Shown: positions 1-13,734, numbered from the stretch's first letter. The stretch: DNA of 64,000 nucleotides from Neodontobutis hainanensis (GCA_024349245.1 JALDNG010000022.1:12284501-12348500), one strand, 5' to 3'. Made by a program: numbers and translations. Notes: generated from the sequence alone by a model not told the origin.

Positions 1-1142
1 AAATAGAAAATATACTACCCACCTCTGGTCTCTGGGATAAAGTACTGGGTTTTATTGCTATTATTTTGGTGAGTGGATTTCCTACTCACAGCCCACGACA
101 GTGTGTAAAAATAACTTACATAGGTGCACTGTCAGCAGTGTATGAGTTATTGCTTTTTGGGCCACATTGGATTTTTTGGCCTTGTTTGGCTACTGTAGCG
201 TCATATCAGAGCAGTAATGCCCTTTAGGGTTGATGCCAAATACATTCAAACTTGCACTAGACAAACAATAGTGGCCCCAGACGTTTTTAAAGATTGGCTT
301 TACAGTATGTCCCACCAGAAACAGTGGTAGTTCATAATCAGAGATGACCATTTTCTTTGTTATGATATGTAATGGTGACATGTTTTTGATGAATGTAGAG
401 GGCTAAGTAGGTCTTGTGGGCTAAATAGGCAACATACCAAAGAAACAGATGGAGCAAAGGAAGACAGTGAAAGAGAATGGAATGAGGCTCGAGGCAGGAG
501 TATCAAGGGCATGATGACTTGTATTATCCACTTTTATCGTCAGATTGACATTCTGCGAGGACAAAAAGCTTCTTAAATGTCACTGTAAACTCAGGTTAAC
601 CTTCAGTTCAGCAATTGTAAGAGCTATTTCTAGAGGGAAAGGCAGCAACATCAGCAAAACCTTAAATTTAAAACAGTTTTGTCACCATTCAGACATGATG
701 TCAGACCAAATGATGGTTCAAAGTTCAAACTAAATACAATCTCCACCATGATCTCAGCTGTGACAAACCATGTCTCATCACAACACTATGACAACAGTCT
801 ATCTAAAGAAAATGCACAGAAGAGTAAAATACGAGATGCACTCAGTTTCTCAGTGATGGCACTTATAGTCCCTACGGCACAAGGGAAGAGGCCTCTGTTT
901 GTAAACAGGAAAGGTGTGGACCATGTTCTGATTCTCACAGAGCTTTGATCACCCATCTTAACCTCAAGGACTGTCCAGTCTGAAGATTATATTACTCTGC
1001 ACACAGTAATCTCATACAGTATAATGCCATTTTCTGAGTATTGCACAATATTTCATAAGCTCTTTAGGGAAGTTTTAAAAAGTTTTCCCCCAGAATTTCT
1101 TGCATTCCCTGCACTTTGAGACTTTGACAGTCTGCATTAATC

Positions 1143-1160
1143 GTGTGTGTGTGTGTGTGT
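1143..1160. repeat. (GT)9 microsatellite
   Basis: A short pure GT dinucleotide run. Nothing nearby suggests a function. Confidence 0.9.
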
Positions 1161-2223
1161 TCACAGTTATGTGACAGCTGAGAGGCAGACTGTGAGACAA
1201 TGAGATTCGGGAGAAAACTGCAGTGTAATGATAAAGATTTTAATTGTCTGGAAACTCTGTGGTGGTTATCTGGCTCTAACGCTACATTTGTTAATTTGCA
1301 ATGACAATAACGGATAATGAACAGACAGAAAGGTTTGTTATTACAGAAACCTTAATAAATGGTGAAAACGTGTAATATTTTGTGATGTTGTGATTATTGA
1401 GTTTTTTTCAAACAGACAGGTTGGGGAAAGGTATTAGACAAACAACCTAGGATTTGCCCACTTTATCAATTGTGCTCTTTATCCTATCATATACTCTTTA
1501 AATGTTAATTACCAGTGTTTTATATTTAATATTAATGCTCTGGTACTATGCACTCCTTCTGGACAGTTTGGCAGTGTGCTTCAACATTTAGTGTTTTAAA
1601 TTGACTGGTTTGTTCTTTTTTTTTTTTGCTCTGTCACATTATAATGCAGTCCACACAGGATTTGTCCAAGATTAACATGTGTGTGCACGTGTGTGATGAT
1701 AGGAATTATAATGCTAAAAGGTTCCCACATCAGGGGACAGAAAGGACAAAGAGCTTACACCAGTGTCCGCTGCGTCTGATTGGTCAGCCTCAGCTAAGAC
1801 TGGATTGTTAGAGAAACAAAAATACCTCATTATGGCCTTATCTTTATCTCAAGAGTTTAACAAATGCAGAAACCTTTCAAGCATTTATATATATATATAA
1901 AAAAAGCGGTCTATTCTTGTGTAAAACCCGGGAAATCCAAGGAAAATCTACTGTAGAAATCCTTTTGAATAGTGGCCTTTGTTTTAAGCTGTTTTTTAAA
2001 CTCAGTTAGAGATTATTTACATTGGATAACAGCTTTTAAAATAATAAATGCAGAGATCATAACGCTAAAATATACTTTCAATTTCTTATAATTTTATTTT
2101 CTTATTGCTGCAACAGACTTGAAATATACAAATTATGATGTCGTCCTTTTACAGTACGAGAGAGATTTAGAGATTTAAAGTCATCCAAATATATATATAT
2201 AAATATATATTTAACCTGTTTTT

Positions 2224-2303
2224 GCAACACCAACGCGTTTTGACTCATTGAGTGTTTGACTGCCCTGATGAAGACACATTGATTTAAATTGCGTTGGTGT
2301 TGC
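2224..2303. repeat. 13-bp perfect inverted repeat with 54-bp spacer
   Basis: The left arm GCAACACCAACGC (2,224-2,236) is exactly complementary to the right arm GCGTTGGTGTTGC (2,291-2,303). The spacer contains CTGATGAAG, a motif seen in several dispersed vertebrate repeats. This could be the end of a small non-autonomous transposon. I see no flanking target-site duplication that would prove it. Confidence 0.6.
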
Positions 2304-4323
2304 TGAGCTACTGCTGCCCTGTTGTGGCCCTTTCTGTCCTTGAAGCGCACCTGTAACTTCACCTTGCTTCTTCAACTTGACGTGATCCAGTTGAGCACTC
2401 CAAGTAACTTCTTTACATATTTAACCTTTAACATTTATTCTGTAGGATACATTCATATCTAATGACCAGATCACTGCCTGTGTGTGGAGATCCACGCATG
2501 ATGAAAGTTAGCTCAAAATGAGATGCAACATTCAGCCTTTAAGTGAATGTGAATGATCTCTTAATGGCAGGTGAACAGGGCCTTGGAGGATTGTTAAATC
2601 GATGCAGATGTTCCATGAAGTTATACTAAGATACTTCATATTGGCATTGTCTTACTGTAACAGTGACCTTTATCTTTGGAGAAGGACCCAAGGGCTTCAT
2701 GTATAACCAACACAGAGACACGTATTATAGATACAGATTCTTAGATCAGGTTCCTCTAAGCAATCTATTTAGTTTTACAACAATGATAAGTGTCCCTGGT
2801 GCCCTTACTTTCATCTTAATGTAATTGTTATCTTATCGAGGTGTGTAGAACCAACATTTTCACACTGTTGGCCTGTTGAGTGGAGGCTGTGAAGGACAGA
2901 AGAGCTTCAAAGGATGTTATTGCAGACCCAGAGGTCGTTCTCAGAGGCTGGTACAGTACGCAGCTCAGGAGTGACATCATATTGCAGAGAGTTTTATTAA
3001 AAGGTTCGCCAGTAAAAGAAAGGCTGGCCACTCATTCAACATTCTCTTATTCCCATCATGTTTCTTTTTAATATTGTATTTGTCTGTCCAATATACACAA
3101 TCCATTTATTCCTCTCCTCACTTTCCCCCTTTGTCTTTTTCTCTTTATTGACTTCCATTGGCTTCCACTGCTCTGTTTGTCATTAGTGTTGGCAGCGGGA
3201 CAAAAGCCCTTTCTGGCTGTACCTAAAGAATAAATGTGATCACAGACGTCAATCAATAACATTAAAAGTGCGTACATGAATGTAAATGTTGTTATGTCCT
3301 CCTGTGCAGGTGTCAGTGGACCATTAGTGGCTTAAATCTGTTTATATGTATTATATGTCTTTATTTCTTTTCCTAAAGTTTAAGGTTTATTATCGAATAG
3401 GATCAAACATGGCTGCCAGAATTTTCCTATAAAGTTTGTAATTGACAAATAAACAATTTCACAGCCCTTTCAAGTGTGATGTTTGGGCTTGCAGGGATGA
3501 ACTGTCTCAGCGTTAATATTGTACAAATCGAAGGTAAAGCGTTGTTAGTGACAGTTGTAGTGATCTCCTTGTTTAACAGGAAACTCACCCAGTCACTACT
3601 GTGTTTAGAGGAAATATGCTCCTATGCCACAGAATGACACTGGTTCTTTTCTGTTTAGATGAAGCTGAAATTTGATCTGAGCGTTTCTTGTCATACACGG
3701 AGACACAGAGACTCGGGGCAAAAGGGTCTATTCTAATGTCTTTAGAGAGAGACATATAGATGATATTCAGCATGTCATGTACCTAGAGATGCACCGGTTT
3801 TAGTTTCATGGGGAGAATGCTTTTGGCTGATTTTCAATGTAATGTAAACAGATTGATAATTGCATTAGTGCATGTTGATACTGTTATGTCCCTAAACCCA
3901 TTCAAAAGCTTAAATCCGATTTAAAACTTAACCAGATCTAAACATTTGCATTGTGGCTAAGGTTTAATGAGACAACATCTAATTTATTAAAACAAACACT
4001 TACTGGAGTTACTGGAAAAGTAGCACACATGACCTTTAAATACAAAGTTGCTCAACAGGTTAAAATATGATGAGTTGAAGGAAATGCTTACGTCACTTTA
4101 GGGCAGGTGTTTGCGTCATTTCAAGGTGTGTATGGAGGCAGGGCTGAGCGGTAGGGTTGGCCAAATGCTTCTGGTTTGAAAGCCATGTGAGTGAGGCATA
4201 GCACAAAGAGGAATATTACACAAGGGAAATGAACAAAGTCTAAGATTGTCAGGAGAAAAAACACTTTTGGTGTTGAGAAGAGGGTTTGAAATGAGTTTGT
4301 TATGAAGACAGATACAAGGGGAC

Positions 4324-4347
4324 ATGCAGAGACCAAGCAGTTACGAT
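4324..4347 (+). other. bcar3: Candidate alternative first coding exon of bcar3
   Basis: ATG at 4,324 opens eight codons (MQRPSSYD) that stop exactly at a consensus donor, GTAAGTGTG. The exon would leave phase 0, which is what the next recognised bcar3 exon (5,027) requires, giving a start of MQRPSSYD joined to FSRDQF. BCAR3-family genes are known to use alternative 5' exons. Eight codons alone have no homology value, so this is an inference from phase and splice site only. An out-of-frame ATG at 4,302 would act as an upstream ORF. Confidence 0.35.
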
Positions 4348-4653
4348 GTAAGTGTGTGTTTGTGTCCTTTGAAATCTCAAACCTTCTCTGTTCGTGTTGC
4401 TGTACTCAACATGTGATTGGCTCTCTGTAAATAGTGTTTTATGTTTTTTGGCAACTATCAGGACTTGGCTTTTTGTCACTTTGTCTTGTGGGTGACCTTC
4501 CTTCGTTTGGTTTAAGTGCCTTACTGTGTGAACACTTTTGTAATTTTGACCTTTCAGTATAAAATGGAAATAATGTGATCATCTTTCATACCAAGGTTAG
4601 AGATATTTTCAGTATTTATTAATGCATTACTCTTACATAGAATTTATCTGTTA

Positions 4654-4836
4654 ATGAGTGACATAAATTTGGAGCAAGTGGACATTTTGTACCTGAAGCT
4701 GCTGTACACTGTTTATATTGAAATGCATAGACAACTGTATCGGAGCATCTTCAGAAAAGTAACTCTTGGGATGGGCTGTTCCCAGTCTGTAGTAGTCGGT
4801 ATCTGTCAAAAGTGGCACAAGGAAAGGAAGGACTGA
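4654..4836 (+). pseudogene. Possible Tc1-like transposase fragment
   Basis: The conceptual translation contains GCSQSVVVGICQKWHKE, which resembles the N-terminal helix-turn-helix stretch of Tc1/mariner transposases (pattern LGCSxSxVxxxYxKW). The frame closes straight after, and nothing recognisable follows. At best it is a decayed relic, and chance resemblance is possible. Confidence 0.3.
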
Positions 4837-5026
4837 ACCAACAACAGGTTCAATAATGGCGATTCTATGTTGTGCAAATCCAACAAAGACTCTACTTGAT
4901 GCATCAATGGAAAATGGGTTTTATAAATACAATAGGCAGGTGGTCAAAATGTTAAAGTAAATTCCAAAACTGAAGAGAAAGAGGTGTGTTTTGTGTTTTT
5001 GTTGATTCCTGGGGGTTTTGTTGCAG

Positions 5027-8000
5027 TTCTCCAGAGACCAGTTCATTCTGGACTGTTCTCCAGAGAAGCTTCATCGAGAGCTGGAAGAGGAGCTGAAGAT
5101 GAACGGGGATGAGCCCAGGAGCCACGCATGGTACCACGGGGCCATACCACGACAGGTAACACACAATTCTAATCTGCACAAATCTCACACAAAGTCCTAG
5201 TCCCTCCTTTTGAAACTTGAAACTTGTTTAACCAGATCACCTATTATTAGTCTCAAGTGTTTACAGGCTTGTACTTTAAATAATGGCACTGACAAAGCTT
5301 CATATATATAACGAAAGTAACTTATGTAACTATGAATGACTATTTCTATGAATCCCAAATGACCACCAGAGGGATAAAATAGAACTGCTTTTTTGTATCT
5401 ATTGCTTTGTATTTTATTCATCTCGGCCTTGGTTTTAAATGGGTCTTAGTTCCTCTATAGTCTTTCGTCTTGATATTATATACTTTGCACTTGGCTGCAT
5501 AATATTCTACATAAAAGAAAGTGATCCAGTATCTCTCATAAAAACTAATAATAATAATGACAAAGTAGTAATTGCACTACTGCTTTGTGCAGAGGTGGGT
5601 TTAACGCCAGGTCAGGAGAAAATAACCTCATTTGAGCTGCCTGAAAGACAGACAGAATATGGAATGAGACCCTGTGAAAGCCCGCTCTAAGATGTAATCA
5701 CTTTTAATAAGCTGCTTCCTCTGGCTAAACCAAACCACCATTATATACTATACAAACACTCACTTAATTAAAGTCTATGTGAGACAGAGCAATGACTGTG
5801 AGACAGAAATGGCCTCTTCAACACAGATGTCTTCACAGTTTAGTCCAATGGTAATAGTTTGGTAAAGAGATCTGACTGCCCTGGTTTTTAATTGTGTATT
5901 GATCCAATCACATGCCATGTTATATTGATCCTTTCCTGTTTAACAACTGCAGTTAACACTACAGTCATAGGCTTTATTCTGACTGGTATTAAACTGTGTC
6001 CTGAGTGAAAGGATCTGAATGTGGTCCTTGTTGTTTTCTAGTGCTTTACAAATCAGTACATCACATAGAGTCATAGTTATTGCAGTAATATTTCTTCATA
6101 TTAAAAAAATAAATATGCTATCCTTCCCGGACATAATGAGGCATTAAATGTCCTCCAGTATTATGGAACTGCTGTAAACCAGCATGCACACAGTTAATAA
6201 AGAAGTAACAGTACAACCGCGGCCATTATTAGGTTCAATGAAATGTTTGAACTGTAAACATTCACTCAACCCTCTTTTCACTTTAAGGTTGCAGAAAACC
6301 TTGTGCAACGGGATGGAGACTTCCTGGTTCGTGATTCGTTGTCAAGTCCAGGAAGTTATGTTCTGACCTGCCAATGGCGAAACATCGCTCAGCACTTTAA
6401 AATTAATAAGAAGGTATAGACAAATAAACATTTATTACACACCAGACACAAAAGGCTCAATGCTAAATTTCTCCAAGATCTTTTTATTTGTTGACTTTAC
6501 CAACTGAATATCGTTGCTGCTTTTAACACATCTCCATGTGCAGGTCGTTTTGCTGAATGAAGCTTACTCCAGAGTCGAGTATCGTCTAGATAAAGAAGGA
6601 TTTGACAGTGTCCCTGCACTTATAAGATATTACGTCGGCAACAGAAAACCTGTCTCACAGGTAGAAAAACTTTTGCATGCTGCTGGAGCTGGGGTTTGTT
6701 GGGGTAACATAACAGGTAGTTAATGTGCACTAGGGGTACTTGTTTACTTAAGTGCTGTGAACTTTTGAAATATCTTGTCTTTTTCCTATTTTCGGCTAAA
6801 GGTAGAAGAACCTTCATCATGGTTTGTTCTTATTTGCAGGTAGTAGGAGCTATTATCTTTCAGCCAATCAACAGAGCACTGCCCCTTCGCTTCTTAGAGG
6901 AAAAATATGGTCTTTCCAAAAATCACAGAGAAGCAGGTCTAATGGCCCACGAGAAGCGGAGCCAGAAGCGCCTCAGCCTCAACATCACCAATGGACTTAC
7001 TCATGACAGCAAACATAACATGCAAGATAGCTTACACAGCCAGGACAACAGCTTGACGCGAGGAAACCAGCTCAGGTTCGAACATATTTGACAGAATCAA
7101 ACAGAGTCAGTGACTGTGGTGTGGGCAGCAGACCAAATCACGTTTTGCCCAGAGCTGTTTACATGTATCCTTCTGTCAGAATGCTAGATTAAAACTAATT
7201 TTCCCCTCAACAGGTTGACGGATCGCTGTGGCAGCCAACCAGCAAGCCTCAATCAGGTCTTGGAGAGGCGACGTCCACTCAAGGCACACCAATCAGAAAG
7301 CATCTTACCTCTTGGTGAGAAAATAGCAGCTTTTTAGGATACAGTTTAAAAATATTTATATATATTAATATAGTGTAAAAGTGAAGTTTGAGGTCAATTT
7401 AAAAAAAAACATTGCATTTGACTCTTTTTAATAATCGGATCACGTCAAGCCATTTTGTTGTATGTGTACTTCCACTGTAGGTAGTAAACCACTGCAGTCT
7501 CCTGAAGCACTAATCCCCAGTCCAAACCCCAAGTCTCCAGTGTTTCGGACAGGAAGTGAGCCAGTACTTAGTCCATCTTTCCCACGGAGGTCAGCGGAGC
7601 CACTAACAGGTAAACACCACCTGGCTCATTTATTGGTGTATAATATTTATCTGTAGCTGGGCCATAAAGCCAACAATTTTATTAATAAGCACATATCCTA
7701 AACAACCTCCTTCATCACTGTGCACATGTTGCTAAGCAGTAGGTTTGGCCCATTTAAAATATGGGTCTGTTGGAATTAGTCAATGGCTGTGCCTAGTTCA
7801 GTTTGCATGTTAAAGGGAAATTGATTTTCACAGTGTCCTCATCTGCTCCCATCCACACAGTATGTTGCAGTAATTGAGATGGATCAGACGGAAATTGTGG
7901 CTTTGAATGTTTAGTTACATAGAAATTTGATGTCATTATCATTTAGCACATAGTACATACAGTGTTACATCTGTCATCCCATTTGTCTTTGTCTAGGCCA

Positions 8001-10361
8001 GGCCATCCGAGGCTCAGACAGCCAGCTGTGTCCTAAACCTCCTCCTAAACCCAGTAAGGTGTTCCTGTCCCGTCTACCTCGCTCCCCTGGCCTGCAGCCT
8101 CTAGCCATACCCTCCAGCAACTCCCACCAATCAGAAACTTGCACCACTGTGTCCGGTCGCACAGCTCCTTCGACAGATTCAGTTTGTCTAGACACTCCCT
8201 GTTCATTGTGGAGAAGCGCAGGTAAGCTTGGACTGAACTGATTATTAGGAAGACAAGATTATTATTATTAACATATTAGAACATGTCATTTTGAGAGTTA
8301 ATATTTTCTTCCCTTACAATTGCCTCAGCGTCTACTACTTTACTGTTATATATAAAATAGTCACTCTAACATAACTTATCTGTGTCAATCTCTTTCTCCC
8401 TAACATCTACAGGAGTGAGGCCTCAGTATCTCCTCCCTCAGGACGCCTCAGAGGTCATCCAACATCCCCCTCTGGACATAGTAACGGGACAAATGGAGCA
8501 ATTGCAGCCCAGTCCAGCAGATCTCAGGTCCTGTAGCCCTCTCAGGTGTCCAGGCACACACTCTGTTGGTTCTGTTGACGTACAACCTGCACCCTGCAGC
8601 TATGTGGAGCGAATGACAAACAATGGAGACACTGAGGTCGATGAACACAGGAGAGGCCTGGACAGGAGCTCGTACCATCACGCCATTGCTGCTTTAGAAA
8701 CCACCAGTGAGGAAGAAGAGGATGACCTGGGGATGGAGGCAGAGCAGAACGAGGGTAAAAACAAGGGTAAAAACTGTTTTCAGAGGCCAGTAATGGAGAC
8801 AGAGTCAGCATTCAGACCAGCGTCCTTTGACACGCGCCTGCTGCCAGAATTAAACAAGCCACTAGAGATGTCTGTCCTGAAGAAAGCCAAAGAACTTCTG
8901 CTTAGTCACGACCACCACAGCATCGCCAGGCACCTGCTCTTGGCCGACTGTCAGGTACCAACATACGTAACATTTGGTTAACATATTTCATACTAGGGGC
9001 ATTTTAGAACATCGTAAGTGACGGCATTCAGAAGGTTTCAAAGCTGCATGTTTCTTTCAGGTTGCTAGGATTCTTGGAGTGTCTCCAGAGGTTAAAAGTC
9101 AAATGGGTGTGGCTTCAGGTTTGGAGCTAGTGACTTTGCCACATGGTCAGCAGCTGAGACTTGACCTGATGGAGAGGTACATGTTCTCGGTATAAGACTA
9201 CTAAGGTTCAGTAGACAGTGAACATGAACATGACACTGTCTATCCTTGTCTCTCAAAGGCACCACACCATGGCAATAGGCGTAGCTGTGGATATTCTGGG
9301 ATGCACAGGCAGCATGGAGGAGCGGGCGTCCACCTTGAATCGCATCATTCTGGTTGCCGTGGAGCTTAAGGACACCGTGGGCGACTTGTATGCTTTCACA
9401 GCCCTGATGAAAGCCCTGGACATGCCCCAGGTGAGTCCCAACAAATGAGTGACAGATAAAACAATGTTTCCCTACGAGTAAGTATTGTAGACACACTGAT
9501 GTTGTCTTTTGTGTCTGGCACAGATCAGCCGTTTAGAGGAAACGTGGACAGCTCTACGGAGAAACTTCACACAAACTGCCATTGGCTACGAAAAAATACT
9601 CAAACCTTTCTATAAGAACTTGTTTGAAGGCACAGGTACTAAGTGACTTCTTATGTAGTAACTCTGTCCCCAATATTATAATCAAACGTCTTGCATAAGT
9701 TAAGTCTTTGTCCTCTGCAGTCACCTCCACTACTATGGTCTGTGTCCCGCTCCTGCTGCCCCTCCTCACTCTCATGGAACGTCCATCTATGGGTCCTGAA
9801 GGAGCAGAGCTGTGGGAGACCAGCGACCACGGCTGTGACATCATGCTGCGTCACCTGGAGGCGGCGCGGGACATGGCACACAACACTGAGAGCTACACCG
9901 CAAATGTACTCAAGGTCTTGCAAGGTACAGACACACCACAACAAGCCACTGACGCCAAGGGATTGTATTGAAGACAAAATATAAACAGTGGTTATTGAGG
10001 TCATTCACTTGACACACTGAGATGTCCTTTTGTCTAAGCTTCTTTTCTTTTTCCCATTGACCTGGTAGTATTTCTTGTATATTTTAATAATCATGATATG
10101 TGTCTGCTATGATATGATATGTGATAAGCTTCTCTCTTTAAAATAATGAAAAAAGTAACAATTATTTTGGTTGTCTTTCCAGGTTTTGAGGTTGACAAAG
10201 ACCTATTGGAGGTGTTTAAGACGGACTTTCAGTTGCGGCTGCTCTGGGGAAGTCGAGGAGCCACTGTCAACCAATCAGATCGCTACAATAAATTTAACCT
10301 CATCCTCACTGCGCTGTCACGGAAATTAGAGCCTCCTCCCAAAACACAGACCTTAATCTGA
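5027..10361 (+). CDS. bcar3: BCAR3 (breast cancer anti-estrogen resistance 3), 3' thirteen exons; 5' coding part missing
   Basis: BCAR3 is a cytoplasmic adaptor of the NSP family: its SH2 domain binds phosphotyrosine and its C-terminal Cdc25-like domain clamps p130Cas/BCAR1 at adhesions. Exons: 5027-5155, 6288-6413, 6544-6660, 6840-7075, 7214-7314, 7481-7609, 7997-8221, 8413-8954, 9061-9176, 9259-9430, 9524-9635, 9721-9924, 10183-10361, totalling 2,388 nt or 795 codons plus TGA. The SH2 domain starts at WYHGAIPR and has the FLVRDS phosphotyrosine-binding strand. The linker has KSPVFRTGSEP and CPKPPPKP, typical of BCAR3. The Cas-binding domain runs from VLKKAKELL to LTALSRKLEPPP. All joins are GT-AG with matching phases. 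The usual N-terminal exon is not in view, so the true start is unknown. SH2D3C is the nearest alternative, but the linker motifs and the fnbp1l neighbour favour bcar3. Confidence 0.93.
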
Positions 10362-11160
10362 CTACATCAAAACAGTGACCCACACTCTGACACTAAGTTG
10401 AACAACATTGATGAAACACGTGGTTGGTTTGGTTTGGATCAGCCGGTTGGATTTCAAAAGATTACATCTGATTCCTTTAACCTCTTACCCCAGCACCTCA
10501 AGGTATTCTGGAATGCAGAGTTAAAACTCCGCAATCTAATGACATGGTCTCAGTGAGGCAGGGAGTATGTGTCTACAGTTTATTCATAAAACTGCGTTTA
10601 TTGGCACCCTGCCCATGTTAGACAGCTTCCATGGTCAACCAAAAATGTCATTACACTGACAAGACTGGAAATTGCATTGCATTTCCTGAAGGCCCACCAC
10701 AAGTATCTCCCAGATACAACAGCAGTTATGTTCTGGACATAATGTTATTGACGATCATTGTATGGTTTTAATATTAGATTTTTACAATCTTACATGGTGT
10801 TAAAACCTGTTACTGCTAGTGTCTGTGACAGAGACAATAGTCCACCTTTTTTTTGTTGTTTTTAACTTTGAGCTGCAGGTTTGACAAGTCATTCATGTTA
10901 CACAACTCCAACTAGATTCACAATCCATCAAAACACAAACCTCTTCATCTGAAATACAAAGTAATAATCTATTAACATGATTTGAACCAATATGGATGAC
11001 AATAAAGTTAAAGGGTGTGTAAATTATTTGTAGTATTAGCATGTTAATATTAAGACTGTACATATTTTTCTGTAGAAGACTGTAAAAATGTTCATGTGTA
11101 TTATTGTTTATATAAGCACCAATGGAAAGGATTAATAAATATGTCAAGAACTTTAAAGGT
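10362..11160 (+). other. bcar3: bcar3 3' UTR with poly(A) signals
   Basis: About 0.8 kb of non-coding sequence follows the TGA. Two AATAAA signals lie at 11,001-11,006 and 11,134-11,139, either of which could end the transcript. The second is only about 75 bp from AATAAA signals on the opposite strand (11,215-11,225) that could end the converging fnbp1l transcript. Confidence 0.7.
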
Positions 11161-13714
11161 GTGTGAACTTTTAGATGAAAACAACAATAGCAAACTGGGA
11201 AATACTGTTGCTTATTTATTTTATTAGAACAATATCTCAGAAGGAAAAAAAAAAAAGCATTTGTTCACAAAGTCGCTGACAACATTCAATGTAAAAGATG
11301 TGCACATTTATATAGAACAATGGTACTGTATTGGTTATTACAACATATTCAATGTGGTGTAACTGCAGATTAACATTGGCCGGACGTTTGTCTGTTGTGG
11401 TTGAGAAAAGTGTGTGACGGGAGAGATAAGGAGTTTCCACAGGACGACCATTGGGAATAAGGACATTGAAGAGGATCACAGCAGTTTGGCGAGTGAGAGT
11501 TTAGTAAAGCACTGTTTGTTCAAGAACCTACTGCACATTTGATCCTACATTTTTCATCCGGTATAACAACAGTTTTGGATAAGAGTTGGATTTACAGCAC
11601 AGTGACTATTTGGAGAACATGGAGCTCACAGTATTTATTTGTACATGTATAAAGACACTTTTAGAGTATTTAGATGTTTCAAAGCTGAGGTGGTGACATA
11701 GTGTAAACCTGAAATTCAACATGTCCGAATGCCAACATGTCTGACTTTTTTTAAAAAGATGGACCAAACGCGACACCTTTCATACAATTTAGAGGTTTAA
11801 TCAAAAAAATCAGCAGCTAAGATCACATTTACCAGTGGCAAAGGCATATCTGCTATCATAATATACTGCAACGTTTGTATTGTTTAAAATGGACATTTTA
11901 TGTTTTGATGTTTTAGTGTTACAACTCAATTAGTATATTACAAGAGGCCACATCCAAAGCGCAAGTTGGTGCAGTGTCATAGGTTTCATTTAACACTTTA
12001 TAGTCTGCACATTTAAATAAAAAAAGCAAAGAATTAGTTGGTGCTCATTTTATTAACAGTGCAACATCACATAAACAAATAGCCCACACTCCAAAGAATT
12101 GTTTTACCGTTTGAGTGTGATTAAGGGTAGTTTGTTTTTAGAACATAAATCAGCTGTAAAGCCTGTGGAGATGTGTAAAGGCCGTTTGAGCTGGAAGAGA
12201 CTTGTGGGAGAGGGGAGATTGTTCAAGTAAATATAACTTACAGCATTATTCTGTACATTTCACAGCCTTGTCAGAACACCAGCTGCTCACACTGAAAATA
12301 CAGGACTCTGGGGCTAGTTTCACAAACACTCTATCTGTAGTGTTACAATATTTTGCAATGACGGTTGTTTGTGAAGTAAACTTTGGCTTTGTGAGGCAGT
12401 AAACAGAGAAAAAATATAATATAAAAACTACAGAAACATACTTTTGTGAAACCAACCCTTGGTGTTGAATGATTTTTTGCCTTAAACAGTACTAAAAGGA
12501 AGCAAATATTTTTAATGACGTGTTAAAACATACAAGTGGTCAAAACAATCAATGACTGATGTTAACAGTTGAAGAATCTAGAAAATCATGCAAAACGCTG
12601 GTCATTTCATATTACAAAAAAGTGTTAAAAAACTGTTAAGAGAAAGATCAAAAGTTAATTTATGTCTATTTGTAGCTAAAGGTGGTCATTCATAAACCTT
12701 TCAGCAGAATGTAGAGACCCTCATTCAGCGGTGACACAAATATACTCCATTCACTCATTTAAGCAGATTCAAACGCTGTTCAAAGTGCATCGGTTCAATT
12801 TAAACCTTGTTGTCTCTCATCATGACCAATCAAACATAAAAACAATTACTATGGAAACACATTCAGGAAGACACAAGAGCTGTACGAATCATTCAATGGT
12901 TTTAAACTAACACCACATGTCGTCACATTCAAAAAAACATATTAAATGTTAAAACCAGGAGATACAGTTGTGGCTGATGAGAGATGTCGTTTTCAGGCAC
13001 AATCTGACTGCAAAGACCTCCTCTTGGTTTTATTTGGTGATTTTTAAGGAAGCCCAGTCCAGCTTGAGCGGTTTAGTGAGGAAGGGCTGCCATCTGCTGG
13101 TCAACTTGTGGAGTTGCATCCCAGAGGAAGTAAAGGCAGTGGGGAAAGAAAGATGAAGGGGCAGAGGGGGCTTTAAGTCCAGCTATCTGCATAAAGAGAG
13201 GCTCTTCTTTAACTGGAAACCACTGGGATACAAAATCATGCTGGATGATCATGACACATTCAGAACATCATGCACACAGACACAAGGCCCCCAATCACCG
13301 CACCCAAAATATGGGGTCAATGGAGGGAGACAAATTTCAATCCTGTTCATACTGTTCTAAGAAGGAAATAATTGATTCAAGATTTGTCTCCCCATAGACC
13401 ACATAATTTTTTTTTCCAGACTGGAGTCCCATAATGTCTAAAGGAAGGAGCAGGAGGTTAGCCTTTCAATACGGGAGTTGCTGTTATGGGGCAGATGTAA
13501 CTAAATCAAGCATGCGCAGTATGAGTGACATGAGGCAGGCATGAGGAGCAGAGTGGCACAGGCACGACACCCACAGATGAGCACAAGGATGATGTTAGTG
13601 GCAGGCAAAAAGTGACCCTGACAATTAAAGTCTCATTAGAACTGACAGTTCTGGGGAAAAGCTCAATTTTAAAGAATTATAATATCATAAAATTACTAAT
13701 TGTGGAAAAGTGAA

Positions 13715-13734
13715 ATATATATATATATATATAT
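13715..13734. repeat. (TA)10 microsatellite
   Basis: Pure AT dinucleotide run within the presumed fnbp1l 3' UTR. Confidence 0.85.

Larger units (their letters stand above)
1..5026. other. Upstream flank or 5' intron of bcar3, no confident coding exon
   Basis: No open frame here resembles a known protein, and I did not find the large N-terminal exon that BCAR3 proteins usually carry before the SH2 domain. Because the first recognised bcar3 exon at 5,027 starts in phase 0 in the middle of the protein, this stretch is most simply a long intron. The only coding-like signal is a short ATG exon with a good donor at 4,324-4,347, listed separately. The rest is AT-rich single-copy-looking DNA with a (GT)n tract, an inverted repeat near 2.2 kb and a possible transposase relic near 4.7 kb. 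Confidence 0.6.

Noticed and set aside
2260..2306. CTGATGA and CTGA spaced like boxes C and D of a snoRNA
   Set aside because: The C box lacks the purine first base, the inverted repeat does not lie next to the boxes as a terminal stem should, and no guide-like element is evident.
8448..8811. Two minus-strand open frames across the bcar3 exon at 8.4-9.0 kb
   Set aside because: They are reverse-strand shadows of the conserved bcar3 linker and start of the Cas-binding domain.
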